In this document: piece after piece, positions 44,718 through 53,683 of the stretch
How positions within the stretch are numbered: position 1 is the first letter of the stretch
Layout of the letters: the number at the start of each line of letters is the position of its first letter
Assembly (NCBI GenBank): GCA_947491945.1
Contig: CANLLN010000002.1
Coordinates: forward strand, 186,001-250,000
Reading direction: 5' to 3'
Origin: an uncultured Carboxylicivirga sp.
Lineage (GTDB): Bacteria > Bacteroidota > Bacteroidia > Bacteroidales > Marinilabiliaceae
Length of the DNA: 64,000 nt
Made by a program: the position numbers and the translations under genes
The notes under the pieces: model-generated
What the model was told of the DNA's origin: nothing
What the model saw: only the letters and a program-made list of their open reading frames with translations
The model's database searches: none

Positions 44718-45995
44718 TTAGATAATCATACCGGCAGCTACCGTTTCATTGGTTGCCTCATCCACAAGGATTAAACTACCTGTAATGCGGTTACGGCTGT
44801 ATGAATCGAAGAACAATGGCTTGGTAGAGCGAATTTTAATGCGTGCAATATCGTTCATGCCCACTTCTTTATCCTCTTCATTCTTCTCAAGTGTATTAAT
44901 ATTCATCTTATACTGAATATCGGTTACCATACAGCGTGCATCGGCCGATGTGTGTTTGATCACATACTTACCCCGAGGCATTAATTTACGATCGTTGAAC
45001 CAACATACCATAGCCTCAATATCCTGACTGTTTTTCGGCTCGGCACCGTTATTCTTTTTCACCAACATATCGCCACGGCTAATGTCAATATCATCCTCCA
45101 GGGTAATGGATACCGACTGCGGTGCAAAGCCTTCTTCGAGGGACTCTTCCATCATGTCAATGGTCTTAACTTTAGACGAAAAGCCACTGGGTAAAACGCT
45201 CACCTCATCGCCCAACTTAATAACACCACTGGCTATGCGACCCGCATAACCACGGTAATCAGGCCACTCGGCCGACTGAGGACGAATAACATATTGTACC
45301 GGGAAACGGAAATCATCATGGTTAACATCGCTGCTGATGTGTATATTTTCCAAGAGGTACATGAGGGTGGGACCATCATACCAATCCATACTACCTGATC
45401 GCTCCACTACATTATCACCTTTCAGGGCACTAATGGGTACAAAACGGATATCCTTAACCGATAACTTGGAGGCTACGGCATCAATATCACTCTTAATCTT
45501 ATCAAAAACCTCCTGTTTATAATCTACCAAATCCATCTTGTTGATGCAGAAGATTACGTGGGGTATCTGCAACAAAGAAGCGATGTAAGCATGACGCAGC
45601 GTCTGTTCTAACACGCCATGGCGGGCATCCACCAATATCAATGCCACATTGGCCGTACTGGCACCTGTAACCATGTTACGTGTGTACTGTATGTGACCCG
45701 GTGTGTCGGCGATAATAAACTTACGCTTCGGCGTTGCAAAATAACGATAGGCCACATCAATGGTGATTCCCTGCTCACGCTCCGATCGCAAACCATCGGT
45801 CAGTAGGGCGAGATTCACCTCCTCATGGCCCGAACGCTCACTCACGCGCTCAATGGCTTCCATCTGATCTTCAAAGATGGCTTTACTATCGTATAGCAAG
45901 CGACCAATTAAAGTACTTTTACCATCATCCACGCTACCGGCAGTGGTGAAGCGCAAAAGCTCCATATCGAGATATCCTGATTCTTTTCCGGACAT
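44718..45995 (-). CDS. cysN: Sulfate adenylyltransferase subunit 1 (GTPase)
   Basis: CysN couples GTP hydrolysis to adenosine-5'-phosphosulfate synthesis by CysD. GTPase motifs are intact: GSVDDGKST (G1), DTPGHIQY (G3) and NKMDL (G4), with elongation-factor-like beta-barrel domains after residue 220. It has no C-terminal APS kinase domain (425 residues). It follows cysD after 28 nt in an operon. An alternative start at 45965 (MELLRFTTAG) cannot be excluded. Confidence 0.95.
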   Translation of the reverse strand: MSGKESGYLDMELLRFTTAGSVDDGKSTLIGRLLYDSKAIFEDQMEAIERVSERSGHEEVNLALLTDGLRSEREQGITIDVAYRYFATPKRKFIIADTPGHIQYTRNMVTGASTANVALILVDARHGVLEQTLRHAYIASLLQIPHVIFCINKMDLVDYKQEVFDKIKSDIDAVASKLSVKDIRFVPISALKGDNVVERSGSMDWYDGPTLMYLLENIHISSDVNHDDFRFPVQYVIRPQSAEWPDYRGYAGRIASGVIKLGDEVSVLPSGFSSKVKTIDMMEESLEEGFAPQSVSITLEDDIDISRGDMLVKKNNGAEPKNSQDIEAMVCWFNDRKLMPRGKYVIKHTSADARCMVTDIQYKMNINTLEKNEEDKEVGMNDIARIKIRSTKPLFFDSYSRNRITGSLILVDEATNETVAAGMII

Positions 45996-46023
45996 ATTAT
46001 TGATTTTTCAGATTTAACAAAGT

Positions 46024-46929
46024 TTAGAAATAACCTTCACGCTTACGATCTTCCATGGCCGATTCAGAACGTTTATCATCGGCGCGCCCACCTCGCTCAG
46101 TAGTGCGTGTAGAGGCCACCTCGTGGATAATATCCTCCAGGCTATTGGCCGTTGAAAGCGTAAGGCCGGTGCAGGTCACATCTCCAATGGTACGACAACG
46201 CACATCTTTGGTCTCCACCACTTCATTGTCTTTCAGCTGCATAAAAGGCAACTTTGCCAGCCACACGCCATCACGGTTAAACACTTCGCGCTTATGCGTA
46301 AAATAAAGGCTGGGTAACTCAATCTTTTCCATGTAGATGTATTGCCACACATCCATCTCGGTCCAGTTACTGATAGGGAACACGCGGAAGTGCTCACCCA
46401 TATTCTTACGCCCGTTGAAGATATTCCACAACTCAGGACGCTGATTTTTTGGATCCCACTGACCAAATTCATCACGGTGAGAGAAGAAACGCTCTTTAGC
46501 ACGCGCTTTTTCTTCGTCGCGACGACCGCCGCCCATGGCCGCATCGAACTTATTACCTTCTATGGCATCCAGCAAGGTGGTAGTCTGCAATTTATTACGA
46601 CTGGCATTCACGCCTCTTTCCTCCACTACTCGCCCCTGATCGATCGAGTCCTGCACCAATGCTACTATGCATTTCGTACCTGTCTCTTCCATCAGGCGAT
46701 CGCGATATTCCAATGCCTCGGGGAAATTATGCCCCGTATCGATGTGCATCAAAGGGAAAGGCACCTTGGCGGGCCAAAAAGCCTTACGGGCCAAATGAAA
46801 CATGACGATAGAGTCCTTTCCTCCGGAGAATAACATCACAGGATTTTCAAATTGAGCCGCTACCTCACGAATAACATAGATAGACTCTGCTTCTAATTCC
46901 TTAAGGTGATTTATTCGGTATTGATCCAT
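46024..46929 (-). CDS. cysD: Sulfate adenylyltransferase subunit 2
   Basis: CysD (301 residues) is the catalytic ATP sulfurylase subunit of the PAPS-reductase-like fold. It shows the PP-loop-like FSGGKDS (about 34-40) and the typical GGGRRDEEKARAKER (about 133-147) with a conserved C-terminal RCRTIGDVTCTG. It makes APS from sulfate and ATP, acting with CysN. No APS reductase, PAPS reductase or kinase gene lies next to it in this window. Confidence 0.95.
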   Translation of the reverse strand: MDQYRINHLKELEAESIYVIREVAAQFENPVMLFSGGKDSIVMFHLARKAFWPAKVPFPLMHIDTGHNFPEALEYRDRLMEETGTKCIVALVQDSIDQGRVVEERGVNASRNKLQTTTLLDAIEGNKFDAAMGGGRRDEEKARAKERFFSHRDEFGQWDPKNQRPELWNIFNGRKNMGEHFRVFPISNWTEMDVWQYIYMEKIELPSLYFTHKREVFNRDGVWLAKLPFMQLKDNEVVETKDVRCRTIGDVTCTGLTLSTANSLEDIIHEVASTRTTERGGRADDKRSESAMEDRKREGYF

Positions 46930-47071
46930 GATTAGTTGATTAGTCCTACAATTTAACTCGGCAGCAACAAAACATCTGCCATTTTTTTGATAAAAACACC
47001 GCCAAATTTAGCGATTAATAAAAGACTTTAAAAATTTTAAGGGCGATGCTTTTTCTCAAACCCCGCCCCTA

Positions 47072-47098
47072 TAAAAAAGGGTGCTTAGCGCACCCCTT
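47072..47098 (-). terminator. Terminator of fabI
   Basis: GGGTGC and GCACCC stem with a 5-nt loop followed by six T residues on the minus strand; it ends 9 nt after the fabI stop. Confidence 0.8.
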
Positions 47099-47106
47099 AG
47101 AATCTC

Positions 47107-47952
47107 TTAGTATTTGGTATCTAAATCACCAATTTCAAAACTCTTATTGTATTGTGTCATGGCCCTGAGACTCATGCCCACGTTGGAGAAACCACCATCG
47201 TGATACAGGTTTTGCATGGTTACCTTCTTGGTAAGATCCGAGAACATGGTAATACAATAATCGGCACAATCGGCCGCATCAGCATTACCCAGTGGCGACA
47301 TACGGTCTGAGAAGTCAATTAAACCATCGATTCCTTTCACGCCGCTACCTGCTGTTGTTACAGTAGGTGACTGCGAAATGGTATTAACACGCACCTTGCG
47401 CTCGCGTCCGTAGATGTAACCGAAGCTACGACCAATGGATTCAAGCAAGGCTTTGGCATCGGCCATATCGTTGTAGCCATAAAATACACGTTGTGCTGCT
47501 ACGTAGCTTAATCCCAGCATAGATCCCCATTCGTTAACGGCATCCATTTTAAAGGCTACCTGTAACATTTTGTGGAATGAAATGGCCGAAATATCTAAGG
47601 TTTTATTTAGATAGTTATAGTCTAAATCGTGATAAACCCTCTTTTTGCGAACGTTTAATGACATACCAATGGAGTGTAGTACGAAATCTACTTTTCCACC
47701 AAGCACCTCCATCGACTTCTCAAAAACATTCTCAAGGTCTGCTACATTGGTAGCATCAGCAGGAATAATTTCCGCCTCACATTTCTTACCCAACTCAACC
47801 ACTTCACCCATACGACAGGCTACAGGGGTGTTGGATAAGGTAAAACGTGCTCCTTCTTCGTAGGCTCTTTCAGCCACCTTCCATGCGATAGACATGTCGT
47901 TAAGGGCACCAAAAATAATCCCTCTTTTTCCTTTTAAAAGATCAAATCCCAT
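47107..47952 (-). CDS. fabI: Enoyl-[acyl-carrier-protein] reductase, NADH
   Basis: FabI (281 residues) performs the last reduction in fatty acid elongation. It opens with LLKGKRGIIFGALNDMSIAW, an SDR nucleotide fold with the FabI Gly pattern. The catalytic Y-x6-K is YNDMADAK, identical in spacing to E. coli FabI (Tyr156/Lys163). The motif RVNTISQSPTVTTAGSG follows. Length is slightly above E. coli FabI (262). Monocistronic with its own promoter and terminator. Confidence 0.93.
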   Translation of the reverse strand: MGFDLLKGKRGIIFGALNDMSIAWKVAERAYEEGARFTLSNTPVACRMGEVVELGKKCEAEIIPADATNVADLENVFEKSMEVLGGKVDFVLHSIGMSLNVRKKRVYHDLDYNYLNKTLDISAISFHKMLQVAFKMDAVNEWGSMLGLSYVAAQRVFYGYNDMADAKALLESIGRSFGYIYGRERKVRVNTISQSPTVTTAGSGVKGIDGLIDFSDRMSPLGNADAADCADYCITMFSDLTKKVTMQNLYHDGGFSNVGMSLRAMTQYNKSFEIGDLDTKY

Positions 47953-47973
47953 ATCAATTTAATTTTGAGCGCA

Positions 47974-48003
47974 CAAATATACTGCATAAGTTGCACAACA
48001 CAA
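47974..48003 (-). promoter_or_regulatory. fabI promoter
   Basis: Minus strand TTG (48003-48001), 19 nt, TATATTTG (47981-47974): a full match to the Bacteroidota promoter pattern, 22 nt before the fabI ATG. Confidence 0.6.
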
Positions 48004-48141
48004 GTTTCAACGTTAATATTCTGTCCTTAACTTCATAAATCAAGTTAACACCCCACTTCAACGAGCTAAAGGACAAAAAGTTTTAAATATTCATCATTAT
48101 CAAACCTGCCCACTGACAGTGTGCAAGTTATGAATACCATA

Positions 48142-49797
48142 TCAGTTATTCAACAGGGTACGGGCGTTGGCCATGGCAGCCTCCGATAAACTTGAACCAC
48201 TTAACATTTTAGCTACCTCCACCACACGGTCTTCGTGCGAGAGCTTTCGTATGTTAGAAATGGTTTTATCGGCACTGTCGGTTTTAAACACTTTAAAATG
48301 ATGATCACCTTTAACGGTAATTTGGGGCAAATGCGTGATACTAATAACCTGCATACCAACACTCATATCACTCATAATGCTTCCCATCTGATCGGCCACC
48401 TCCCCGGAAACACCCGTATCAATTTCATCAAAAATAATAGTAGGCAAGCCCTTGGATGTTGAGAGCAGTGATTTTATGGAGAGCATCACCCGCGATATTT
48501 CTCCGCCGGATGCCACCTTATTAATTGGTGCCGGCTGTCCGCCTTTATTACCGGCAAACAGAAATTCAATCACGTCTTTACCATCGGCCATGTAATCGGC
48601 ACTTACAGTATGATGAATCACAAAATTGGCATGTGGAATTCCCAGGACACGCAATTGCTGTTCAATGCCCTCCTTTACTTTTGCAAACACTTTTTGGCGG
48701 GATGCTGTAAGGGCATCACAAAGCTTATCAAGCACCTTACGCTGTTTTTCCAGTTGCTCCTGACGGGCCTTTAGGTCTTCATCAAAGAAATTTACTTTCT
48801 CAATCTTGTGCTGCAAATCCTCCTTTATACTCAACAACTCCTCAATGCTATCTACACGATGTTTCTGCTGTAAACCATATATCAAGTCGAGCCGTTGCTG
48901 CGTTTGCTGCGTTTGTTCAGGATTAAAATCCATATCCTCCGAACGCGCCTCCAGATCATCTGCCACATCTTTCAGATCAATACGGGCCGACTCAATCCGC
49001 TGCATCAAGGCTTCTCCGTCGGGCAGGTAATTGCTGATGCGTGACAATTTAGTAATCGAATCAGCCAACAGATCAAGCACCGGCGACGGCTCATTGCTGA
49101 TATTATTCACCACCTCAACAAGATTGGTTTTGATCTCTTCGGCATGAACCAACTGCTCCAGCTGCTGCTCCAGTTCTGCTTGTTCACCCGACTTTAGCTT
49201 GGCTTTGTCAAGCTGCTCAAACTGAAACTGCATATAGTCCAAATCGGCTCGTTGCCGCTCGTTTTCCTCCACCATCTTATCAATGGCACGTTGAAGATCT
49301 TTATAATTACTGTATTGCTTACGATAATCGACCAGCAAGTCCTGACTAGCAGCCAGGGTATCTACCACCATCATCTGGAATCCACTGTCATCTAACAACA
49401 GGTTTTGATGCTGCGAATGCACATCGACGAGCTGATCACTGATGCTCTTCAAAAAACTAAGGTTAACAGGAGTGTCATTCACAAAGGCACGTGACTTTCC
49501 TGAAGGTAGCAACTCACGGCGTATAATGGTGAGCTCCTCGTAATCGAGGTCGTAATCCTTGAACAACTCAACCAAACCATGATGACCAAGGTAAAACTCT
49601 GCTTCCACCACACATTTCTGCTCTTTATTCAGCAAGGCATTCACATCGCTGCGCTGACCCAACACCAATGAAAGGGCACCCAGCAATACCGATTTACCCG
49701 CCCCCGTTTCACCGGTGATTACAGTTAAACCATTGTCAAATTGCACCTCAACCTTATCAATTAATGCATAGTTAGAAATAGATAATGACTTAAGCAT
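48142..49797 (-). CDS. recN: DNA repair protein RecN
   Basis: RecN (551 residues) is an SMC-like ATPase in double-strand-break repair. Walker A is GETGAGKS (about 30-37), the coiled coil spans roughly 150-370, and the C-terminal ATPase half shows the signature VASGGEISRVML and Walker B IIFDEIDTGVSG. Length matches the family. It lies at the end of the bamD-rpoZ-coaBC-porD-recN run, 117 nt after porD. Confidence 0.95.
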   Translation of the reverse strand: MLKSLSISNYALIDKVEVQFDNGLTVITGETGAGKSVLLGALSLVLGQRSDVNALLNKEQKCVVEAEFYLGHHGLVELFKDYDLDYEELTIIRRELLPSGKSRAFVNDTPVNLSFLKSISDQLVDVHSQHQNLLLDDSGFQMMVVDTLAASQDLLVDYRKQYSNYKDLQRAIDKMVEENERQRADLDYMQFQFEQLDKAKLKSGEQAELEQQLEQLVHAEEIKTNLVEVVNNISNEPSPVLDLLADSITKLSRISNYLPDGEALMQRIESARIDLKDVADDLEARSEDMDFNPEQTQQTQQRLDLIYGLQQKHRVDSIEELLSIKEDLQHKIEKVNFFDEDLKARQEQLEKQRKVLDKLCDALTASRQKVFAKVKEGIEQQLRVLGIPHANFVIHHTVSADYMADGKDVIEFLFAGNKGGQPAPINKVASGGEISRVMLSIKSLLSTSKGLPTIIFDEIDTGVSGEVADQMGSIMSDMSVGMQVISITHLPQITVKGDHHFKVFKTDSADKTISNIRKLSHEDRVVEVAKMLSGSSLSEAAMANARTLLNN

Positions 49798-49914
49798 GAA
49801 TAGTCTATTAGTTATATTATAAAAAAGATAAGTAGTTAGGCTTGAGCAGTAGTTTCAACATCCACAGCAGAGCCACTTGCTAAAACGAATCGGATTTTTA
49901 ATAAGTATATCGGC

Positions 49915-50811
49915 TTATTTTGAAGACAATATCTTTTCGTATTTTTTATTGTTACCCGGATCCACCTCTTGCAGCAACTCCACTACCCTTCCTTTTTCCA
50001 TGGAAAAAGATTCTGAAAAGATATTGACTAACTCATCGGATTTAGCCGTGAAGAATACTTGTGCAAAAAATGAACCGGGACGTTGCCGGTGCACTTTGCG
50101 CGTTAACTCCAGCGACTTGACAATTTCAGCCCGAGCCTCTTCGGGCTTATCACTCATCCGATCGAGCCCCTTACGATGATACTCATACATACACTGTCGC
50201 AAAGGACGATGATACTCATTAAGTATATTTTCAACCAGCCAATAGCGATTACGTTGTCCCTCAAAGGATTTCCAACCTGTCTCTCGCGCGCCTTGTGCAC
50301 GGTTAACGATCCGCTCGGCCTCCTGAAAATAAGGCGTTCCCCCGTTATTTTGAAAAGAATCGTAATCCAGTCCCAGCACAATATTAGCATAATAGGCCAA
50401 GACCGCCACCAGGTTGGATTCAAAATTATTAGGATTATAAATCAAAGGCTGAAACTCGACGTACTTAAAATGAAAATCCTGGTCCTGATGATTGAGCAAC
50501 ACCGTATAGTAATTGGAGTCATACACGGGTCTGCGCGCCTGTATCTGAAAAGAACCCTTGAACTCATCAATAGAAATCATCTCAGATATATTGATCATGA
50601 TATTACAATCAATACGCTCCTCGGGTGCAAACTTATCGTTGGTCCATTTTTGGTTATTCATAAATTCCATAATGGCTGTCTGCATGGTTTCAAACACCTT
50701 TTTATTAGTGCTTTGAACTTGTGGCGAAACCACTTGAACGCGACACTGGAACTCTTGTGCCACTAAATTAACCCCCAACAATAGGCATAGTACAACAATT
50801 ACATATCTCAT
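49915..50811 (-). CDS. porD: Type IX secretion system protein PorD (DUF4835)
   Basis: A 298-residue exported protein with a signal peptide (MRYVIVVLCLLLGVNLVAQ). It matches the DUF4835/PorD family throughout: EFQCRVQVVSPQVQSTNKK at the mature N-terminus, FQIQARRPVYDSNYYTVLLN, and YYANIVLGLDYDSF. Its precise step in the type IX system is not known to me. It is directly after coaBC (10 nt) and fits the T9SS-sorted GHL10 enzyme encoded in this window. Confidence 0.88.
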   Translation of the reverse strand: MRYVIVVLCLLLGVNLVAQEFQCRVQVVSPQVQSTNKKVFETMQTAIMEFMNNQKWTNDKFAPEERIDCNIMINISEMISIDEFKGSFQIQARRPVYDSNYYTVLLNHQDQDFHFKYVEFQPLIYNPNNFESNLVAVLAYYANIVLGLDYDSFQNNGGTPYFQEAERIVNRAQGARETGWKSFEGQRNRYWLVENILNEYHRPLRQCMYEYHRKGLDRMSDKPEEARAEIVKSLELTRKVHRQRPGSFFAQVFFTAKSDELVNIFSESFSMEKGRVVELLQEVDPGNNKKYEKILSSK

Positions 50812-50821
50812 AGCTTAATAG

Positions 50822-52042
50822 TTACAACAGCCCTTTATCAGATAAATAGCTTACTAATTTATCAACAATATCGCGAGCCACCTCGGTTTTAGTTTTTAAC
50901 GGATATTCTTGTTGCTTATTATCTTTATCGATAATGCTTATTTTATTGGTGTCGCCATTAAAGCCGGCTCCTGTATCTTCAAGGCTGTTAAGAACAATAA
51001 AATCCAGGTTCTTTTTACCAAGCTTTTTCGTGGCATTGGCCAAAGCATCCTGTGTTTCCAAAGCAAAACCCACTACGATCTGCTCAGCTTTTTTTGCCTT
51101 ACCTAAGGCCGCCGCAATATCCTCGGTTGGCGAGAGCTGTATGCTCATATTATCAGAAGTACGCTTTATTTTCTCATTGGCCTTAACAGTGGGCGTGTAA
51201 TCAGCAACTGCAGCAGACATAATCGCCACATCAGCCCCCTTAAAGTGCTGCTTAGCCACCGTACTCATTTCTTGCGCTGATATAACATCGATGCGCTCAA
51301 TACCAGGGTGTGATACCTGCAGCTGCGAAGGACCACTGATAAGCGTTACCCGGGCACCTCTTTGAGCCAGTTCTTCAGCAAGCGCATAACCCATTTTCCC
51401 GGAAGAATGATTACCAATAAAACGAACCGGATCGATCTTTTCATGTGTTGGTCCCGCTGTTACCAACACTTTTTTACCGGCCAGGTCAGTCGTATTTTTC
51501 CCTTCGAAATATGTTTTCAGGGCCGCCACTATCTCTTCAGGCTCCGCCATGCGACCCTTGCCCACCAGACCACTGGCAAGCTCCCCCGCATTGGGCTCGA
51601 TTAAATGATTGCCATAGGATTGAAGTGTAGCCATATTTTTTTGGGTAGAAGGATGCTGATACATATCCAGATCCATCGTTGGTGCCACAAACACAGGACA
51701 TCGTGCCGACAAATAAGTTGTAATCAATAGATTATCAGCAATTCCATTCGCCATCTTTCCCATAGTATTGGCAGTCGCAGGTGCCACAATCATGGCGTCG
51801 GCCCACAAGCCACTATCCACATGACTGTTCCAATCACCATTTTCGGGATTAAAAAAATCCACCAAAATGGGGCGTTTGGATAGCGTAGCCATCGTTAAAG
51901 GTGTGATGAACTGCTTTGCCAGACGCGTCATAATAACCTGCACTTCAGCCCCCTCTTTTACCAAGAGTCGTGTCAATGCCGCACATTTATAGGCAGCAAT
52001 ACCTCCTGATATTCCTAAAATAAACTTCTTACCTTTTAGCAT
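50822..52042 (-). CDS. coaBC: Bifunctional phosphopantothenoylcysteine decarboxylase / phosphopantothenate-cysteine ligase
   Basis: CoaBC (406 residues) carries out two consecutive steps of coenzyme A synthesis. The N-terminal flavoprotein CoaC domain (1-180) shows GISGGIAAYKCAALTRLL and PTMDLDMY; the C-terminal CoaB domain (from about 190) has AGPTHEKIDPVRFIGNHSSG and KMGYALAEEL. Standard length. It is in the operon-like run rpoZ-coaBC-porD. Confidence 0.95.
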   Translation of the reverse strand: MLKGKKFILGISGGIAAYKCAALTRLLVKEGAEVQVIMTRLAKQFITPLTMATLSKRPILVDFFNPENGDWNSHVDSGLWADAMIVAPATANTMGKMANGIADNLLITTYLSARCPVFVAPTMDLDMYQHPSTQKNMATLQSYGNHLIEPNAGELASGLVGKGRMAEPEEIVAALKTYFEGKNTTDLAGKKVLVTAGPTHEKIDPVRFIGNHSSGKMGYALAEELAQRGARVTLISGPSQLQVSHPGIERIDVISAQEMSTVAKQHFKGADVAIMSAAVADYTPTVKANEKIKRTSDNMSIQLSPTEDIAAALGKAKKAEQIVVGFALETQDALANATKKLGKKNLDFIVLNSLEDTGAGFNGDTNKISIIDKDNKQQEYPLKTKTEVARDIVDKLVSYLSDKGLL

Positions 52043-52138
52043 ACTCCAAAACTAAAAAAAGATAAAAGAGAACACGTAAGCCTCCTTTACCTTTTATATT
52101 TTTAATATCGTCAATTACCCGAAATAATCAAAAGCGGC

Positions 52139-52477
52139 TTACTCCTCTGCTTCTTCACGATCGGGATTACGATGATACACATTACCTTCCAAAAACTCCT
52201 GGGTAGCAATACAAACAGGCTTTGGCAGACGCTCGTAGAAACGTGAGATCTCAATCTGCTCACGGTTTTCAAAAACCTCTTCCAAATTATCAGTGTAAGA
52301 AGCAAACTCCTGCAATTTCTTATTCAGCTCTTCTTTCATTTCAGTGCTGATTTGGTTGGCTCGCTTACCAAGTACTACGATTGATTCGTAGATGTTACCG
52401 GTGGGCTCGGATAATTCGTTTTTATCCCATGTTACGGTTGATGCCGGTGCATTTGATTTTTTGTAGTCGATTGACAT
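52139..52477 (-). CDS. rpoZ: RNA polymerase omega subunit (Bacteroidota type)
   Basis: A 112-residue RpoZ/Rpb6-like protein. The core GNIYESIVVLGKRANQIS (about 27-44) is the helical omega signature, followed by an acidic C-terminal tail (NREQIEISRFYERLPKPV). It stabilises assembly of the polymerase. It lies 10 nt after bamD and ahead of coaBC, the usual order in the phylum. Confidence 0.9.
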   Translation of the reverse strand: MSIDYKKSNAPASTVTWDKNELSEPTGNIYESIVVLGKRANQISTEMKEELNKKLQEFASYTDNLEEVFENREQIEISRFYERLPKPVCIATQEFLEGNVYHRNPDREEAEE

Positions 52478-52487
52478 ATTATAAAAT

Positions 52488-53321
52488 TTAATTTACTGCA
52501 ACTTCCTTGTTATAACTCTTGAGCATTTGATCGGTATCTTCAAAGATACGATCCGCTTTTTTACGGTACTTACCCTCTGGAAATTCATTTACAAATGAGT
52601 AATATTCATCCATGGTATCTCGCACGCGCTCCTCTTTCTTTTCCTCCACACTATTGACTGCCTGAATATATTTCGACTCCAGAATTAAAAAGGACAACTC
52701 CTCGCGATACTTGGTGTCCGGAAAGTCTTTCAGGCTATTTTGGGCTGCAATTACTGCCGACTGATAATTGTTACCGAGGTAATCGCCTAAATTGTAATAT
52801 AGTTTTGCACTTAGGTATGACTTAAACACAAGCTTATCGCGCAATTCATCCATCAAACGAGTAGCCTCATCAACACGAGCACTATTGGGATACATGTTAA
52901 TGAATAACTGAAACTCTTGAATAGCATCTTCAGTAGGCGTTTGATCGAGGCGCGGCTTAGGTGACTGCATGTAATAACAATATGCACTCATGTACTGACA
53001 CTCCTCGGCATAATCACCCGCCGGAAAATCTTTAACATACTGACGAAAATAATGCCCTGATGTTAAATAATCATTAAGACCATACAGACAACTTGCGTAA
53101 ACATAGTTCACTTCCTCGGCCTTATCAGTACCCCGATAAATAGTTACCAACTGCCCCAATAGAGTGGCAGCCCGCGTATAATCTTCCTTCTCATAATACT
53201 TTATCGCCTCCTCATACCAAAGCTCATAATCCTGACTCTTAAGCAGTTTCTGATATTTACTACAGCCGGTACCCACAAGCCCTAAAAAGGTACAAATGAT
53301 CACTAAGTATTTCAATTTCAT
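52488..53321 (-). CDS. bamD: Outer membrane protein assembly factor BamD
   Basis: BamD is a TPR lipoprotein of the barrel-assembly machinery. From the start at 53321 (MKLKYLVIICTFLGLVGTGC) the lipobox is GTGC, with Cys20, and the protein is 277 residues. TPR-like repeats are visible: EAIKYYEKEDYTRAATLLG, SGHYFRQYVKDFPAGDYAEE and AIQEFQLFINMYPNSARVDE. A start five codons upstream is possible. First gene of the rpoZ-coaBC-porD run. Confidence 0.92.
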   Translation of the reverse strand: MKLKYLVIICTFLGLVGTGCSKYQKLLKSQDYELWYEEAIKYYEKEDYTRAATLLGQLVTIYRGTDKAEEVNYVYASCLYGLNDYLTSGHYFRQYVKDFPAGDYAEECQYMSAYCYYMQSPKPRLDQTPTEDAIQEFQLFINMYPNSARVDEATRLMDELRDKLVFKSYLSAKLYYNLGDYLGNNYQSAVIAAQNSLKDFPDTKYREELSFLILESKYIQAVNSVEEKKEERVRDTMDEYYSFVNEFPEGKYRKKADRIFEDTDQMLKSYNKEVAVN

Positions 53322-53393
53322 AGATTTGAAATTCATGAGGTTCTATTGTTTAGATATTACACTGCCGAAAAAGACAACAGTTTTTACAACGTG

Positions 53394-53424
53394 CAAAGAT
53401 AATCTTTCGTATTAAACCACGCAA
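53394..53424 (-). promoter_or_regulatory. bamD promoter
   Basis: Minus strand TTG (53424-53422), 20 nt, TATCTTTG (53401-53394): full match to TTG / TAnnTTTG, 73 nt before the bamD start. Confidence 0.6.
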
Positions 53425-53648
53425 CATCGCCACCGATATATTCAACAAGCACAAGAGTTTGCACCCATTAACAAGCACTTACTCTCAATCATCATCTTTT
53501 AGCATCATAAAAGACACAAAACAACCCACTAACCCCATAAGCCTCATTAACAGTGTGATATGTCCATTGCGACCTCAAGCCACAAGCGCCATTTGTTGAC
53601 CTGATTCTTTTTTAAGATTGTTTCCTTCAAAAACATAAGTAAAAACAT

Positions 53649-53656
53649 TACATTTG
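53649..53656 (+). promoter_or_regulatory. -7 element for the alpha-oxoamine synthase gene
   Basis: TACATTTG matches TAnnTTTG, 28 nt before the GTG start. The upstream TTG candidates (53618-53620) are too far at 28 nt, so the -33 box is uncertain. Confidence 0.4.
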
Positions 53657-53683
53657 CAGCGAAAATTTTAAAAATTCAGTATA

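Larger units (their letters stand above)
53322..53683. other. Divergent intergenic region between bamD and the oxoamine synthase
   Basis: This stretch of 362 nt has no gene that I can support. It holds the bamD promoter (53394-53424) and a -7 element for the plus-strand gene (53649-53656). The 53430-53640 part shows no clear hairpin or repeat. Confidence 0.5.

Noticed and set aside
50176-50766. Open plus-strand frame of 196 codons
   Set aside because: Antisense to porD, which has family motifs and a signal peptide.
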